Below, piece after piece: positions 44,442 through 53,784 of a DNA stretch of 64,000 nucleotides. Source of the stretch: Aliivibrio sp. S4MY1. Its GTDB lineage: Bacteria > Pseudomonadota > Gammaproteobacteria > Enterobacterales > Vibrionaceae. How positions within the stretch are numbered: the stretch's first letter is position 1; the number at the start of each line of letters is the position of its first letter. The stretch covers positions 372,001 to 436,000 of the forward strand of contig NZ_JARACP010000001.1 of assembly GCF_028765545.1 (NCBI RefSeq), written 5' to 3'. The translations under genes and the position numbers were made by a program. The notes under the pieces are model-generated. The model was not told the origin of the DNA and did no database searches. It was given only the letters and a program-made list of their open reading frames with translations.

Positions 44442-44800
44442 AAAATACTCCTTTTAAAAACTTTTCCCTGAGAAATGAAGCTAACTTAGTATCATTCTCT
44501 ATTAAATTTGAAATCAATTTGCTCAAACTAGAGGTATTAGCTAAGCATTACAGGCAGATTACCCATTAATACTTGTTAAGGCAATATGATAAAAAGGTAG
44601 CTTAATGTAACCTATCTAGTTAATTATGCTGAAGTTGTAACTTTTTTTAGAGAATGGGTTTGTTTGGGGTGGGATGTTTAGAGTGTATTATTGTTAAGTA
44701 AAGGTTAAGTAAATGATTGTGTTTTTGTAAATAAATTCCAATTGATGGGAAAGTAACCGCATTAATTGGAATTTATAAAATAATAAGTGGTGTGAGAAAG
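44442..44800. other. Intergenic region with a long inverted repeat
   Basis: In 359 AT-rich bases no ORF is supported. A perfect 13-bp inverted repeat (44731-44743 with 44764-44776) with a 20-base loop lies 24 bases past the stop of the outer-membrane protein gene. It lacks a T run on either strand, so it is a poor intrinsic terminator; it could stabilise the mRNA 3' end or be a repeat remnant. The rest should hold the transporter promoter, which is not recognisable. Confidence 0.5.
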
Positions 44801-45382
44801 TTAAAAACTGAATCGTAAGCCAAGATTCCCTTGTACTTGATTCATCCAACTGCCTTCATAACGAATAACACATCTACTTTGTGTTGAACCAGAAACGCAA
44901 GCGCTGTCAAAACTACTATCAACAGAAGTGCCTAACCATCGGGCTTCTAACTGTAAGGCAAAATTGTCAGTAAAGTGGTATTGCAACCCAGTAAAAGCGC
45001 CGGCAGAGAAGCGTAAATTTTCATCACTCCAGTCGACATCGGTATAAGTTGCGCCAAGGCTTAATCCTAAAAATGAACTTAGTTTAGGGGTAAGGGAGTA
45101 ATCTAAAGCACTTTGGAAATGTAAATAATCAAACCGCGTTTTATTGCCCAGTGATTTTACCTCACTGCTTTGAGTACTATAAAATAGTCCAATACGACCT
45201 GTATCAAAATCTGTTTCTATAGCAAAAGATAAAGCGTTATCTCCATTGATTTTATAAGTATCTCCTGCACTGTTTGTCACCTCACCACCAGAAGAAAACC
45301 CAATAGAGGGTGTAAGATATACCTGAGCAAATATTGGTAAAGGCAGGATGGCCAGCAGCCCCAGTAATGACGTCCGTTTCAT
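44801..45382 (-). CDS. Outer-membrane beta-barrel protein
   Basis: A 193-residue secreted protein: the signal peptide MKRTSLLGLLAILPLPIFA ends at a likely FAQ cleavage site. About eight amphipathic strands then alternate with turns (GRIGLFYSTQS, YLHFQSALDYSLTP, SSFLGLSLGATYTDVDW, NFALQLEARWLG), ending in LGLRFSF with terminal Phe, the barrel-assembly signal. Two Cys (ACVSGSTQSRC) probably form a disulfide in one loop. The frame extends upstream, but AGGAGG precedes the ATG at 45382. The specific function is not recognised. Confidence 0.82.
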   Translation of the reverse strand: MKRTSLLGLLAILPLPIFAQVYLTPSIGFSSGGEVTNSAGDTYKINGDNALSFAIETDFDTGRIGLFYSTQSSEVKSLGNKTRFDYLHFQSALDYSLTPKLSSFLGLSLGATYTDVDWSDENLRFSAGAFTGLQYHFTDNFALQLEARWLGTSVDSSFDSACVSGSTQSRCVIRYEGSWMNQVQGNLGLRFSF

Positions 45383-45577
45383 TTTTCCTCCTAAAATAGG
45401 TTTTAATTTTGATAATTTGTATTTAGTCACATAGCGACTGATCTTATCCCTAAGTTTGATTTATTATGCTGACATTGTGATGCTAATACCAACTTGGCAG
45501 TCAATTTTCTTTGATTCCTTGAAGATACCTCAAACTAGTGTTAATTTTTTGTTACTGCACAATAACAAGGAGTCGTT

Positions 45578-45667
45578 ATGGATAGTGATTTCAAATTTGC
45601 ACTCATTACAACTATAGCCGTATTTTCTGGCTTAGCTTTTTTCGGAAGCTTGGTTTTAATGGCATAA
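45578..45667 (+). CDS. 29-residue single-helix membrane peptide
   Basis: ATG at 45578 is preceded by AAGGAG at good spacing and the frame runs 29 codons to TAA. The product is an acidic-to-neutral start (MDSDFKF) followed by one hydrophobic helix to the end (ALITTIAVFSGLAFFGSLVLMA). A strong terminator follows 37 bases later. No family is recognised. Good initiation signals, membrane-helix composition and its own terminator make it a plausible small protein. Confidence 0.55.
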   Translation: MDSDFKFALITTIAVFSGLAFFGSLVLMA

Positions 45668-45704
45668 ATTAGTTTTGATGGCATAAAAATAAACGCTATT
45701 AAAT

Positions 45705-45741
45705 AAAAAGAGCAACCAATAAACAGTGGTTGCTCTTTTTT
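45705..45741. terminator. Bidirectional terminator between the small ORF and relV
   Basis: A perfect 14-bp stem (45705-45718 with 45727-45740) with an 8-base loop, A-rich on the left and T-rich on the right, lies between convergent genes. Confidence 0.9.
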
Positions 45742-45768
45742 AGTTTCTGGCATGTTAATAGTGAAACA

Positions 45769-46539
45769 TTACGCGAGTGCTTGAAGTGGTAAGTAGGTTT
45801 GCCATGCATTTGTATATAGTGATTGAGATAGAGCTCTCAATTTAGTCACTCGAGCATCTTCAAACTGAGTGAATTCTCGCTTTTCCAGAAGAGCTAAACG
45901 TTCAATGTTTTGAATTTCTTCATACAATTTATGCTCTGCACCATTTTTTACTGTCGCAATGTCTTTTAAATGCAGCTGTATTTCTGCGACCAGTTTTGTT
46001 TTTGGTAATTCAACGAGTAATTTTATGTCTCGGTAGCCTGATTTTGCTGGCTGTGCAAAACGGTTAGTGACACTAAGTACAGTTGTTTCTCTATTTATTG
46101 ATTCATAAGCCGTCACCAAATCAGGTATTGAATCGGCAACGATGGTCGCTCTTGCTATGTCAGTTAACTGGTTAACTTGACCATTTAACTCTTGTTCAAT
46201 TTTTAATAAGGCACGTTCTGCGCTCTTCACTCCAGCAAATTGAGGCTGAGAATTAGAGATCAAAGCGGTTTCTTTACACAGATTTTCTAGTTCTCTTTGA
46301 GCTTGATGTGCTTTTGAATTTAAAATATCAAAATCATCGTAAGGCTGATGTGAGAAATAGTTCCAATTTTGAATCGAAAGTAGACCATTTAGGCTGTGAA
46401 GGACATGTTGATGATCGATCTCTGATTGGTTTGCTTCTTGATAATCAGGTTCAATAAACTCAATTAATGAGGAAGCTTGTGCTTGAGGACGTCCAAATAC
46501 TAAAACCATTAGGACTGCGGCACGGGCAAACTTTTTCAT
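45769..46539 (-). CDS. relV: RelV-like small alarmone (p)ppGpp synthetase
   Basis: This 256-residue protein resembles the RelA/SpoT synthetase domain without hydrolase or regulatory parts. Lys105, Asp127, Arg130 and Glu186 have the same mutual spacing as Lys107, Asp129, Arg132 and Glu188, recalled as essential in V. cholerae RelV. The SGYRDIKLLVELP-LVAEIQLHL stretch with a later AEHKLYEEI corresponds to the GYRSLH, EVQIRT and H-Y motifs. The first about 22 residues (MKKFARAAVLMVLVFGRPQAQA) look like a cleavable signal peptide, odd for an enzyme that needs ATP and GTP. Product and role are by family analogy. Confidence 0.8.
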   Translation of the reverse strand: MKKFARAAVLMVLVFGRPQAQASSLIEFIEPDYQEANQSEIDHQHVLHSLNGLLSIQNWNYFSHQPYDDFDILNSKAHQAQRELENLCKETALISNSQPQFAGVKSAERALLKIEQELNGQVNQLTDIARATIVADSIPDLVTAYESINRETTVLSVTNRFAQPAKSGYRDIKLLVELPKTKLVAEIQLHLKDIATVKNGAEHKLYEEIQNIERLALLEKREFTQFEDARVTKLRALSQSLYTNAWQTYLPLQALA

Positions 46540-46897
46540 TCTTTTTCCTTAGCAAGACAGAAAGAAATAGCAACTAAGTAGACTGCATCTTAGCAACACC
46601 TACTAAATAAATATGGGCACACTTAGCAGATTCAAGAGGTGAAAATTATCATTGTTTTGGTTTGAGTTAAGCATCACAGAATTACAATTCTTGACGTTAA
46701 ATTAAGGTCAATTTTTGAAATTTTTCTTCTTGAAATTGAAAGCAATTGTAACTAGGAAATTGTTAATCAAATGGGGAGATAAAATAGATGTTAGTTCAAA
46801 GTGGCTTTTTACTCACAAAGTCTGTTATTTAGCGGCTAAATGTGTAAAATCGAGTCTTCTTTTTTATACCTAAATTTAGAGTACAAGTAGGTTATCT
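46540..46897. promoter_or_regulatory. relV-tyrS divergent region with palindrome
   Basis: No gene is supported in these 358 bases. A 15-base palindrome ATTTAGC-G-GCTAAAT lies at 46827-46841, directly before TAAAAT (46845-46850), a possible tyrS -10. The position would suit an operator overlapping the -35 of tyrS. No T-box or tyrosine-rich leader peptide is seen. Confidence 0.4.
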
Positions 46898-48178
46898 ATG
46901 ACAGCAACAAATGAATTATTGCAGGATTTAAAAGCTCGTGGGCTTATTGCACAGTGCACAGCAGACGAAGAATTAGCTGAGCACCTTTCTACTGACTGTC
47001 GTACTCTTTATTGTGGTTTCGATCCGACAGCAGACAGCCTACATATTGGTAGCCTAGTACCTTTGTTAGTTCTTAAGCGTTTTCAACAAGCGGGCCATAA
47101 GCCATTAGCACTTGTTGGTGGCGCAACAGGTCTAATTGGTGATCCAAGCTTTAAAGCGGCAGAGCGTCAATTGAACACGTCTGACGTTGTTGGTGATTGG
47201 GTTAATAAAATCCGTGCTCAAGTTTCTGCTTTTGTTGAGTTTACAGAAGAGAAAAATGGCGCAGAAGTGGTGAATAACCTAGATTGGATTGGTGAAATCA
47301 ATGTAATCGAATTCATGCGTGATATCGGTAAGCATTTCAGCGTAAATGCAATGATTCAAAAAGAATCAGTAAAACAACGTATCGACCGTGAAGGTTCTGG
47401 TATCTCATTTACTGAGTTCAGCTACATGCTACTTCAATCGTATGACTTTGCTGCGCTAAACAAAGCAAAAGAATGTACGCTTCAAATTGGTGGTTCTGAT
47501 CAGTGGGGTAACATCACTGGTGGTATCGATCTAACTCGTCGTATGAACCGCAATAAAGTATTTGGTTTAACGCTACCGCTAGTAACTAAATCAGATGGTA
47601 CTAAATTTGGTAAGACTGAATCAGGTACAATTTGGTTAGACCCAAGCAAAACATCACCATACGCTTTCTACCAATTCTGGTTGGGTACTGCGGATGCTGA
47701 CGTATATAACTTCCTACGTTTCTTCACTTTCCTATCTGTAGACGAAATTGCTGCAATTGAAGAAAGTGATAAGAGTGTTCAAGGCCGTCCTGCTGGTCAA
47801 GGCGTACTTGCTAAAGAAGTGACTCGTTTGGTTCACGGTGAGGAAGGTTTAGCTTCTTCTATCCGCATTACTGACGCATTGTTCTCTGGTGATCTAGCAT
47901 CACTAACTGAAACTGATTTAGCACAACTAGCACAAGATGGTCTACCAACAACTGAGCTTGACGCTTCTGAGCAAACTATCGTTGAAGTTCTGACTCAATC
48001 TGAACTAGCAAAATCGAATAAGATGGCGCGTGAATTTATTGGTAATGGTGCTGTTTCAGTAAACGGCGAAAAAGTTGCAGATTCTGAAGCTGTTCTTAAG
48101 AAAGAAGACGCATTATTTGGTAAATACAGCGTAATTAAGCGTGGTAAAAAACTGTTTAATTTATACGTTTGGAAATAA
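46898..48178 (+). CDS. tyrS: Tyrosyl-tRNA synthetase
   Basis: TyrS charges tRNA-Tyr. The 426-residue class I enzyme has [20 protein letters not shown] (HIGH-type motif HIGS near residue 49), the tyrosine-binding [11 protein letters not shown] and [14 protein letters not shown], and [13 protein letters not shown] (KMSKS-type). A C-terminal S4 domain (about 355-426: [19 protein letters not shown]) completes it. It belongs to the TyrS1 class of E. coli. Monocistronic, with a strong terminator. Confidence 0.98.
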   Translation: MTATNELLQDLKARGLIAQCTADEELAEHLSTDCRTLYCGFDPTADSLHIGSLVPLLVLKRFQQAGHKPLALVGGATGLIGDPSFKAAERQLNTSDVVGDWVNKIRAQVSAFVEFTEEKNGAEVVNNLDWIGEINVIEFMRDIGKHFSVNAMIQKESVKQRIDREGSGISFTEFSYMLLQSYDFAALNKAKECTLQIGGSDQWGNITGGIDLTRRMNRNKVFGLTLPLVTKSDGTKFGKTESGTIWLDPSKTSPYAFYQFWLGTADADVYNFLRFFTFLSVDEIAAIEESDKSVQGRPAGQGVLAKEVTRLVHGEEGLASSIRITDALFSGDLASLTETDLAQLAQDGLPTTELDASEQTIVEVLTQSELAKSNKMAREFIGNGAVSVNGEKVADSEAVLKKEDALFGKYSVIKRGKKLFNLYVWK

Positions 48179-48240
48179 GAATAAATTAGTAATGGGGTGG
48201 AGTAGATAACTCTGTTTCATTGCTTTATATTCAGACAATA

Positions 48241-48272
48241 AAAAAAGCGAACCGCATTGGTTCGCTTTTTTT
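48241..48272. terminator. Bidirectional terminator between tyrS and ygiQ
   Basis: A 13-bp perfect stem (48241-48253 with 48259-48271) and 5-base loop has A and T runs on either side, between convergent genes. Confidence 0.92.
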
Positions 48273-48297
48273 ATGCTTGTTAATTTTTTCTATTTAC

Positions 48298-50691
48298 TTA
48301 ACGGTGCTTTGGTTTACGTTTAGCGCCAGTACCGCTTAGTTTATTACCCGTAGGCTTGTTACCACCAGTCGTTTTAGGTTTACCATTGCCACCTGGTTTA
48401 TTGTTTGAATAACCATTACGAACGCCATTTTTTTGTCCGCTTGATGCTGGCTTATCTGAACCTGTATTTCCACTAGGTTTTCCACCATTGCCATTGCGGT
48501 TTTGACCTTGAGAGCTAGGCTTACCGTTACGGTTATTCTTATTTTGACCACCGTGACTATTACTATTGCGAGGGTCACCATCAAACTGTGCTTGAGTATG
48601 CTTAGTTGCAAAACGTTTCGCGCCGTGACGTCCTGTTTGACGACGTTCAGCAGGTGTTTGTGTATCAATATCGTCTTCAGGCACTAAACAGTGTGGCTTG
48701 TCACCAATAAGGTGCTTTTTACCCATCTCTGTTAGTGCTTCACGGATCATTTTCCAGTTTTTAGGATCGTGATAACGCAATAAGCCTTTATGTAGTCGGC
48801 GTTGACGTTCACCTTTTGCCACTGTTACATCTTCACGTTTTTTATATTTCACGCGTTTCAGTGGGTTTGTTTCTGAGTAATACATTGACGTTGCATTACA
48901 CATTGGTGATGGGTAGAAGTTCTGAACCTGATCACACTCAAGGTTGTTTTTCTTCAGCCACATCGCTAGGTTCAGCATATCTTCATCTTCTGTACCCGGA
49001 TGAGCAGAGATAAAATAAGGGATAAGATATTGCTTCTTACCGGCTTCTTGGCTGTATTTTTCAAACATAGACTTAAAGCGATCGTACGTACCCATACCTG
49101 GCTTCATCATTAAATCTAATGGGCCTTTTTCGGTATGCTCTGGTGCAATCTTCAAATAACCGCCAACGTGATGGGTCACTAACTCACGCACGTATTCTGG
49201 AGATTCAATGGCTAAGTCGTAACGAACACCAGAAGCAATTAATACTTTATTAATGCCTTTGACTTTACGTGCTTCACGGTACAAATCAATTGTATGTACG
49301 TGATCAGTATTTAACTTGTCACAGATCTTAGGGAAAACACACGAAGGGCGACGACAGGTTGCTTCTGCTTTAGGAATAGAACAACCTAAACGATACATGT
49401 TCGCGGTTGGGCCACCAAGATCTGAAATTGTTCCGGTAAATCCTGGAACTTTATCTCTAATTTCTTCTAATTCATTGATAATAGATTCTTTAGAGCGGTT
49501 TTGAATAATACGACCTTCGTGTTCAGTAATACTACAGAATGAACAACCACCAAAACAACCACGCATAATGTTGACTGATGTTTTAATCATGTCATACGCA
49601 GGGATCTTAGCTTTGCCATACATAGGGTGTGGAACACGCGCATAAGGCAAGTCAAACACAAAATCCATCTCTTCGGTTGTCAGAGGGATTGGTGCTTGGT
49701 TTACCCATAATTCACGATCACCATGACGCTGAATTAATGCTCGGCCAGAGTATGGGTTAGTTTCTAAATGCATAATACGACTAGCGTGAGCATAAAGAAT
49801 ACGGTCACCGTTTAGTTTTTCATACGGTGGAATACGAATCGCTGTTGTTTTTGAATCATGGCTTGAAGCACGAACCGTAATAACCTGCGGTTGTTCTTCT
49901 TTTACTTCCGATTTGTTGGTTTCGCACTGCTCTTCTGTTGCGTATGGATTGATTGGAACAAAGACAGCTTTGCTTGGTTTTTCAATACGAGAAGAATCAA
50001 TGATTTTAAAACCTTCAGGCTCTGCTGGTAGGTTTACTGCAGTACCACGAATGTCAGTCATTGTTTTTACGTCTTCGCCATTGGCAAGGCGATGAGCAAC
50101 TTCAACCAATGCACGTTCAGCATTACCAAACAGAAGAATGTCACCTTTGGCATCAAACAGTACTGAGCGACGAACTTTATCAGACCAGTAATCGTAATGT
50201 GCTAAACGACGTAGACTTGCCTCAATACCACCTAAAACAATAGGCGTATCTTTAAAGGCTTCACGACAGCGTTGAGAATATACCAGTACAGCACGGTCAG
50301 GACGCTTACCACCTTCATTATTTGGGGTATAAGCATCATCATGGCGAAGTTTTTTATCTGAGGTATAACGGTTGATCATTGAATCCATGTTACCCGCAGT
50401 AATACCAAAAAATAGATTTGGTTGACCAAGAGCCATAAATTCGTCTTTATTGTCCCATTTTGGTTGGGCAATGATACCAACGCGAAAGCCTTGTGATTCT
50501 AGCAAACGTCCGATGATCGCCATACCAAAACTTGGGTGATCCACGTACGCATCCCCAGTTACAATGATAATGTCGCAACTATCCCAACCAAGTTGGTCCA
50601 TTTCTTTACGAGAAGTAGGAAAGAAAGGGGCTGTTCCATAGCATTCTGCCCAGAATTTAGGGTATTCGTTTATTGGAGTTACGTTATGCAT
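48298..50691 (-). CDS. ygiQ: YgiQ family radical SAM protein
   Basis: A 797-residue radical SAM enzyme of unknown reaction. It has an N-terminal DUF3362/YgiQ region ([48 protein letters not shown]) and the radical SAM cluster motif [19 protein letters not shown] near residue 378. [13 protein letters not shown] and [15 protein letters not shown] lie in the barrel. The last about 100 residues are a low-complexity G/N/K/R/S-rich tail, longer than in E. coli YgiQ (739), probably disordered and nucleic-acid-binding. Monocistronic. Confidence 0.93.
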   Translation of the reverse strand: MHNVTPINEYPKFWAECYGTAPFFPTSRKEMDQLGWDSCDIIIVTGDAYVDHPSFGMAIIGRLLESQGFRVGIIAQPKWDNKDEFMALGQPNLFFGITAGNMDSMINRYTSDKKLRHDDAYTPNNEGGKRPDRAVLVYSQRCREAFKDTPIVLGGIEASLRRLAHYDYWSDKVRRSVLFDAKGDILLFGNAERALVEVAHRLANGEDVKTMTDIRGTAVNLPAEPEGFKIIDSSRIEKPSKAVFVPINPYATEEQCETNKSEVKEEQPQVITVRASSHDSKTTAIRIPPYEKLNGDRILYAHASRIMHLETNPYSGRALIQRHGDRELWVNQAPIPLTTEEMDFVFDLPYARVPHPMYGKAKIPAYDMIKTSVNIMRGCFGGCSFCSITEHEGRIIQNRSKESIINELEEIRDKVPGFTGTISDLGGPTANMYRLGCSIPKAEATCRRPSCVFPKICDKLNTDHVHTIDLYREARKVKGINKVLIASGVRYDLAIESPEYVRELVTHHVGGYLKIAPEHTEKGPLDLMMKPGMGTYDRFKSMFEKYSQEAGKKQYLIPYFISAHPGTEDEDMLNLAMWLKKNNLECDQVQNFYPSPMCNATSMYYSETNPLKRVKYKKREDVTVAKGERQRRLHKGLLRYHDPKNWKMIREALTEMGKKHLIGDKPHCLVPEDDIDTQTPAERRQTGRHGAKRFATKHTQAQFDGDPRNSNSHGGQNKNNRNGKPSSQGQNRNGNGGKPSGNTGSDKPASSGQKNGVRNGYSNNKPGGNGKPKTTGGNKPTGNKLSGTGAKRKPKHR

Positions 50692-51070
50692 TAGTTCACC
50701 TCAGAATTTGGAGGCCGAATTATACCGATTTGAGGTGAGTTTAACCAGAAAAGAAAGCCCTCAATATTAGTAAGGGAGTTTCATTGGGTACTAAGGTTAT
50801 AGATATAAACGACATAGGTAGGTGATAGAAATAGCCAGAAAGGATAGGGTAAAAATAATAGTCGTATCTTTGATCATGATGGTTGTGCCTGTTTTTTGTC
50901 ATAGGTATTGATAAGCTAAATTTAGCTTTATTTCATAAGATTTACGTGAGCATTAGGTAAATTGTTTGTAAAGAAAGTGCCTATTGGCTAAAGCATCACA
51001 GAATAAAATCAAAAAAAACGCCAGTAGTATTAACCACTGGCGTTTAAGAATCGTTATCTATCTAACTTAG
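50692..51070. other. Intergenic region between dcuC and ygiQ
   Basis: Apart from the dcuC terminator at 51011-51045, these 379 bases hold no supported ORF. The ygiQ promoter must lie here on the minus strand but is not recognisable by eye. Confidence 0.4.
51011..51045 (-). terminator. Intrinsic terminator of dcuC
   Basis: AAACGCCAGT (51016-51025) pairs with ACTGGCGTTT (51036-51045); eight T follow on the minus strand. Confidence 0.88.
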
Positions 51071-52438
51071 TTATGCATACATTGGCACAAGCACCATAGT
51101 TCCTGCAATTACAGTGATTAAGCCACAAATTACAGGGACAGAAGTACGTTTAACAACTTCAAATGGGCTGATTTTCGCCATACCAGATGTCGCCACAATA
51201 ACACCAGATACTGGAGAAATTGTGCGACCGAGGTTAGATGCTTGAAGCATTGGGATGATAAGGAACGCAGGGCTAAGACCCATTTTACCAGCCAGTTGTG
51301 GTGCAAGTTCTACGAATGCATAGAAAGGTGCGTTACCAGAACCTGTTGCAATAGCCGCTGCTACTGTTAGACCTGTAAGAAGAAGCATCAATGCAACGCC
51401 ACCCGCACCCGCAGAGTCAGCAAGGTGAAGTAGGTTATCAATAGCACCAACAGACATTAGACCTTGTGCAAATACACCTGCTGCAACTAATAGCATTACC
51501 ACACCTTTAAAGGCATCAGCCATGCCTGCATAACAAGATTCTAAATCTTCTAGGGTTGCTCTGCCGTCTAGTTTATTTGTAATAAAGTTAATGACTGCGC
51601 CAATGAAGATTGAAGCAACAACGATAGTATAAATATCTAAAGATAAACCTGGGATAGTTTCGCCATTGAAGACAAAGACACCAACGATTGGCAAGAAAGG
51701 TAAAATCGCATAGTAAGAAGGAGCGTTTACTTCCATTGCTGAAATATCTACTTTTTCCATTGGCGTATTTTCTTTCTTATCTAGGTATTTATTCCAGAAG
51801 AAAGCCGCTGCTGCCATTACAATGATTGCACAGATCGAAACAGGTAATACTGTCTCAACCGCGAACGTATGTAGAGGAAGGCCTGATTTTTCTGCTGCAA
51901 CAATAACGTCACCAGAAGTAGGAGAAAGAATGATTGCCGCTGGAGATGCACAAACGGCTACTGCTGCTGGGCGAGAAATACCCATTGCTGTCATCATTGG
52001 GAATAGTGTTGCCATTAATAGCACACCAAGGCCCGTTGCTGAACTTACCGCAAGAGACATTAAACACGCCACGATATATGCTGCAACCAGCAAAACATAA
52101 GGTGATTTAATAAATGCTAATGGTTTAGAAAACTGTTTTACAACCACATTGTTTGCGCCAATGTGAGTCATGTAAGAAGCAAAACCACAAAGTAGCATGA
52201 TCTGCATACCTAGGCCGCCCCCACGATATTGCAGCATATATTTCACGTACTCTAACGCATCAGTCAGTAAGTTACCTGTTGCGGTCACTTTTGCTGGTAG
52301 AACGGTATGACCTAATAAGCCTGCAATAATAAGTAGTGCCAAACCAGCAGTGAGTAGTACGCCAGCTGCTTTATATCCTTTTACGATAAAGTAACCAACC
52401 AAAACGGTAATTACTAAACCAATCATTAACTCCAACAT
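51071..52438 (-). CDS. dcuC: Anaerobic C4-dicarboxylate transporter DcuC
   Basis: DcuC-type carriers export succinate and exchange C4-dicarboxylates during fumarate respiration or fermentation. The 455-residue membrane protein has about 12 helices, the MLELMIGLVITVLVGYFIVKGYKAAGVLL start, VCASPAAIILSPTSGDVIVAA and TGSGNAPFYAFVELAP, plus PMLQASNLGRTISPVSGVIVA near the end. These are DcuC family motifs. GAGGGAA precedes the ATG. Monocistronic. No FNR box (TTGAT-N4-ATCAA) is visible upstream. Confidence 0.92.
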   Translation of the reverse strand: MLELMIGLVITVLVGYFIVKGYKAAGVLLTAGLALLIIAGLLGHTVLPAKVTATGNLLTDALEYVKYMLQYRGGGLGMQIMLLCGFASYMTHIGANNVVVKQFSKPLAFIKSPYVLLVAAYIVACLMSLAVSSATGLGVLLMATLFPMMTAMGISRPAAVAVCASPAAIILSPTSGDVIVAAEKSGLPLHTFAVETVLPVSICAIIVMAAAAFFWNKYLDKKENTPMEKVDISAMEVNAPSYYAILPFLPIVGVFVFNGETIPGLSLDIYTIVVASIFIGAVINFITNKLDGRATLEDLESCYAGMADAFKGVVMLLVAAGVFAQGLMSVGAIDNLLHLADSAGAGGVALMLLLTGLTVAAAIATGSGNAPFYAFVELAPQLAGKMGLSPAFLIIPMLQASNLGRTISPVSGVIVATSGMAKISPFEVVKRTSVPVICGLITVIAGTMVLVPMYA

Positions 52439-52779
52439 GGAATTTCCCTCTAATTAAAATATTAAAACACAAAAATTGTGTAACTTATCTACATATTCTT
52501 ACACATTTCGTAATAGAAACTTACCTAATTTTCACCTGTAGCACATCTGCTACTTAGCTGCATCATGATCTAAAACAAATAAAAAATAATTCTGTTAATA
52601 AGATGATGCTTAACTGTTGTTCTTGTTGCATTGAAAGGATAATGAGTTGAAAATTAGTGAGTTGAAATTTGAGAACTTAACATAAGTTGATTGTTTTTCG
52701 AGCGTCACTAGACGAAGCGAAAATAGCGTTTATACTATCGTCATTCTGCTATTTAGCATTCTAAGACTCGGCCATAATT
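52439..52779. promoter_or_regulatory. dcuC / membrane-protein divergent region
   Basis: These 341 bases hold the two divergent promoters but no ORF. Seen are TGTGTAA and TTACACA as an inverted pair about 52480-52508, a GTAGC/GCTAC pair at 52538-52553, and a direct repeat of TGAGTTGAAA at 52643-52652 and 52658-52667. None matches a named binding site well. Confidence 0.35.
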
Positions 52780-53487
52780 ATGTTCTTTCAAACCTTACAA
52801 TATATTCTTATTCCAGCTCTTTTAGGGGCGCAAATATTATTAACGATCATTTTGCATAAAGGGGATATTTGCCCAGGTCAACGAGGTCGTATACATAAAT
52901 GGTTGCCAGTGTTGATTCTAGGCTGGTGTGTTATTGCCGGTGTAGGCATGAGTTACGCCTCAATTTTTGCGATTAATTTTGTTCCTGCCATCGCCATTGC
53001 TGGTTTTTACTTAAGTGTTAAAACGGGTAAAACGCGTGATAAAGGCCCTTTAGTAGTTATGGCGCTTGCGAATGGTTTTGCTGCAGCAAGTTTTGTTAAT
53101 TTAGCTTTGGGTTCAGGTTCATTTACGCAATTATTTTTTGCTGTTACTGGCCCATTCTTATTTGGGGCATTATTAGCGCATCTTCTATTAACTCTAGCGA
53201 GAACTCGCTTGCAGGCGTTTCATAAATTATTACCTATTAGTGGAATAGTGAGTGGGATAGTTATGTCGGTTATCTTGTTATGTCAGACATTAAGTATTCA
53301 TGAGATATTTTTGGATAGAATGGCCGTTAAGCTCGGTATTGCGTTAAGTTTGATGTTAGTAAGTATTGGTTTTTGGAGCTTTCACTTATTCAAACAGCAA
53401 GCCGTGAAGTGGCAAAATCTAGCGTTAGCAAGCGTTATTATGGCTATTTCTGGTTATTATCAATTTCAGTTGTTTTTTGTGATGTAG
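52780..53487 (+). CDS. Unknown polytopic membrane protein
   Basis: A 235-residue protein of about seven hydrophobic helices (roughly residues 4-24, 42-60, 63-80, 90-105, 115-138, 150-170, 185-203, with a last one near the end). Short basic loops (KTGKTRDKG, ARTRLQAFHK) follow the positive-inside rule. No catalytic or family motif is recognised. Downstream, 67 bases away, is a DUF4250 gene on the same strand, and the two may be cotranscribed. Divergent from dcuC. Function not assigned. Confidence 0.75.
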   Translation: MFFQTLQYILIPALLGAQILLTIILHKGDICPGQRGRIHKWLPVLILGWCVIAGVGMSYASIFAINFVPAIAIAGFYLSVKTGKTRDKGPLVVMALANGFAAASFVNLALGSGSFTQLFFAVTGPFLFGALLAHLLLTLARTRLQAFHKLLPISGIVSGIVMSVILLCQTLSIHEIFLDRMAVKLGIALSLMLVSIGFWSFHLFKQQAVKWQNLALASVIMAISGYYQFQLFFVM

Positions 53488-53554
53488 TCCACGCATTCAT
53501 TCTTAAAACTGGTCTACTCTAAGTATGTCTCTTAAGCAACATGGAGGGTGAAGG

Positions 53555-53749
53555 TTGGATTTAAGTAATGCTCACGGACTAGAAAGTGGAATTCTACTCG
53601 GCATAATTAATGAAAAATTGCGATTGGAATGTCACAGTCTAGAAGAATTATCTAGTATGTATGAGCTTGATACACAAGGAGTTCAAGACAAGCTCAGTGG
53701 CTTGGGTTATCAATATGACCCATTAACGAATCAATTTAAAAACAAATAG
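53555..53749 (+). CDS. DUF4250 domain protein
   Basis: A 64-residue soluble protein with the DUF4250 pattern: ILLGIINEKLRLECHSLEELSSMYELD followed by KLSGLGYQYDPLTNQFK. The family is small and of unknown function; the fold resembles a short helix-turn-helix bundle, an inference only. The start is TTG at 53555 with GGAGG seven bases upstream; no ATG is available before the conserved region. Lies between the membrane-protein gene and convergent metR. Confidence 0.78.
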   Translation: MDLSNAHGLESGILLGIINEKLRLECHSLEELSSMYELDTQGVQDKLSGLGYQYDPLTNQFKNK

Positions 53750-53784
53750 GTTTTTTAATACACGCAATAGAAAACACACTTCGT

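Noticed and set aside
45541-45753. 70-residue minus-strand ORF over the small membrane peptide gene
   Set aside because: It runs through a strong bidirectional terminator and is antisense to a better-supported small ORF.
46791-46835. Possible 14-codon leader peptide before tyrS (ATGTTAGTTCAAAGTGGC start)
   Set aside because: GGGGAG lies upstream, but there are no tyrosine codons and no terminator/antiterminator pair, so attenuation is not supported.
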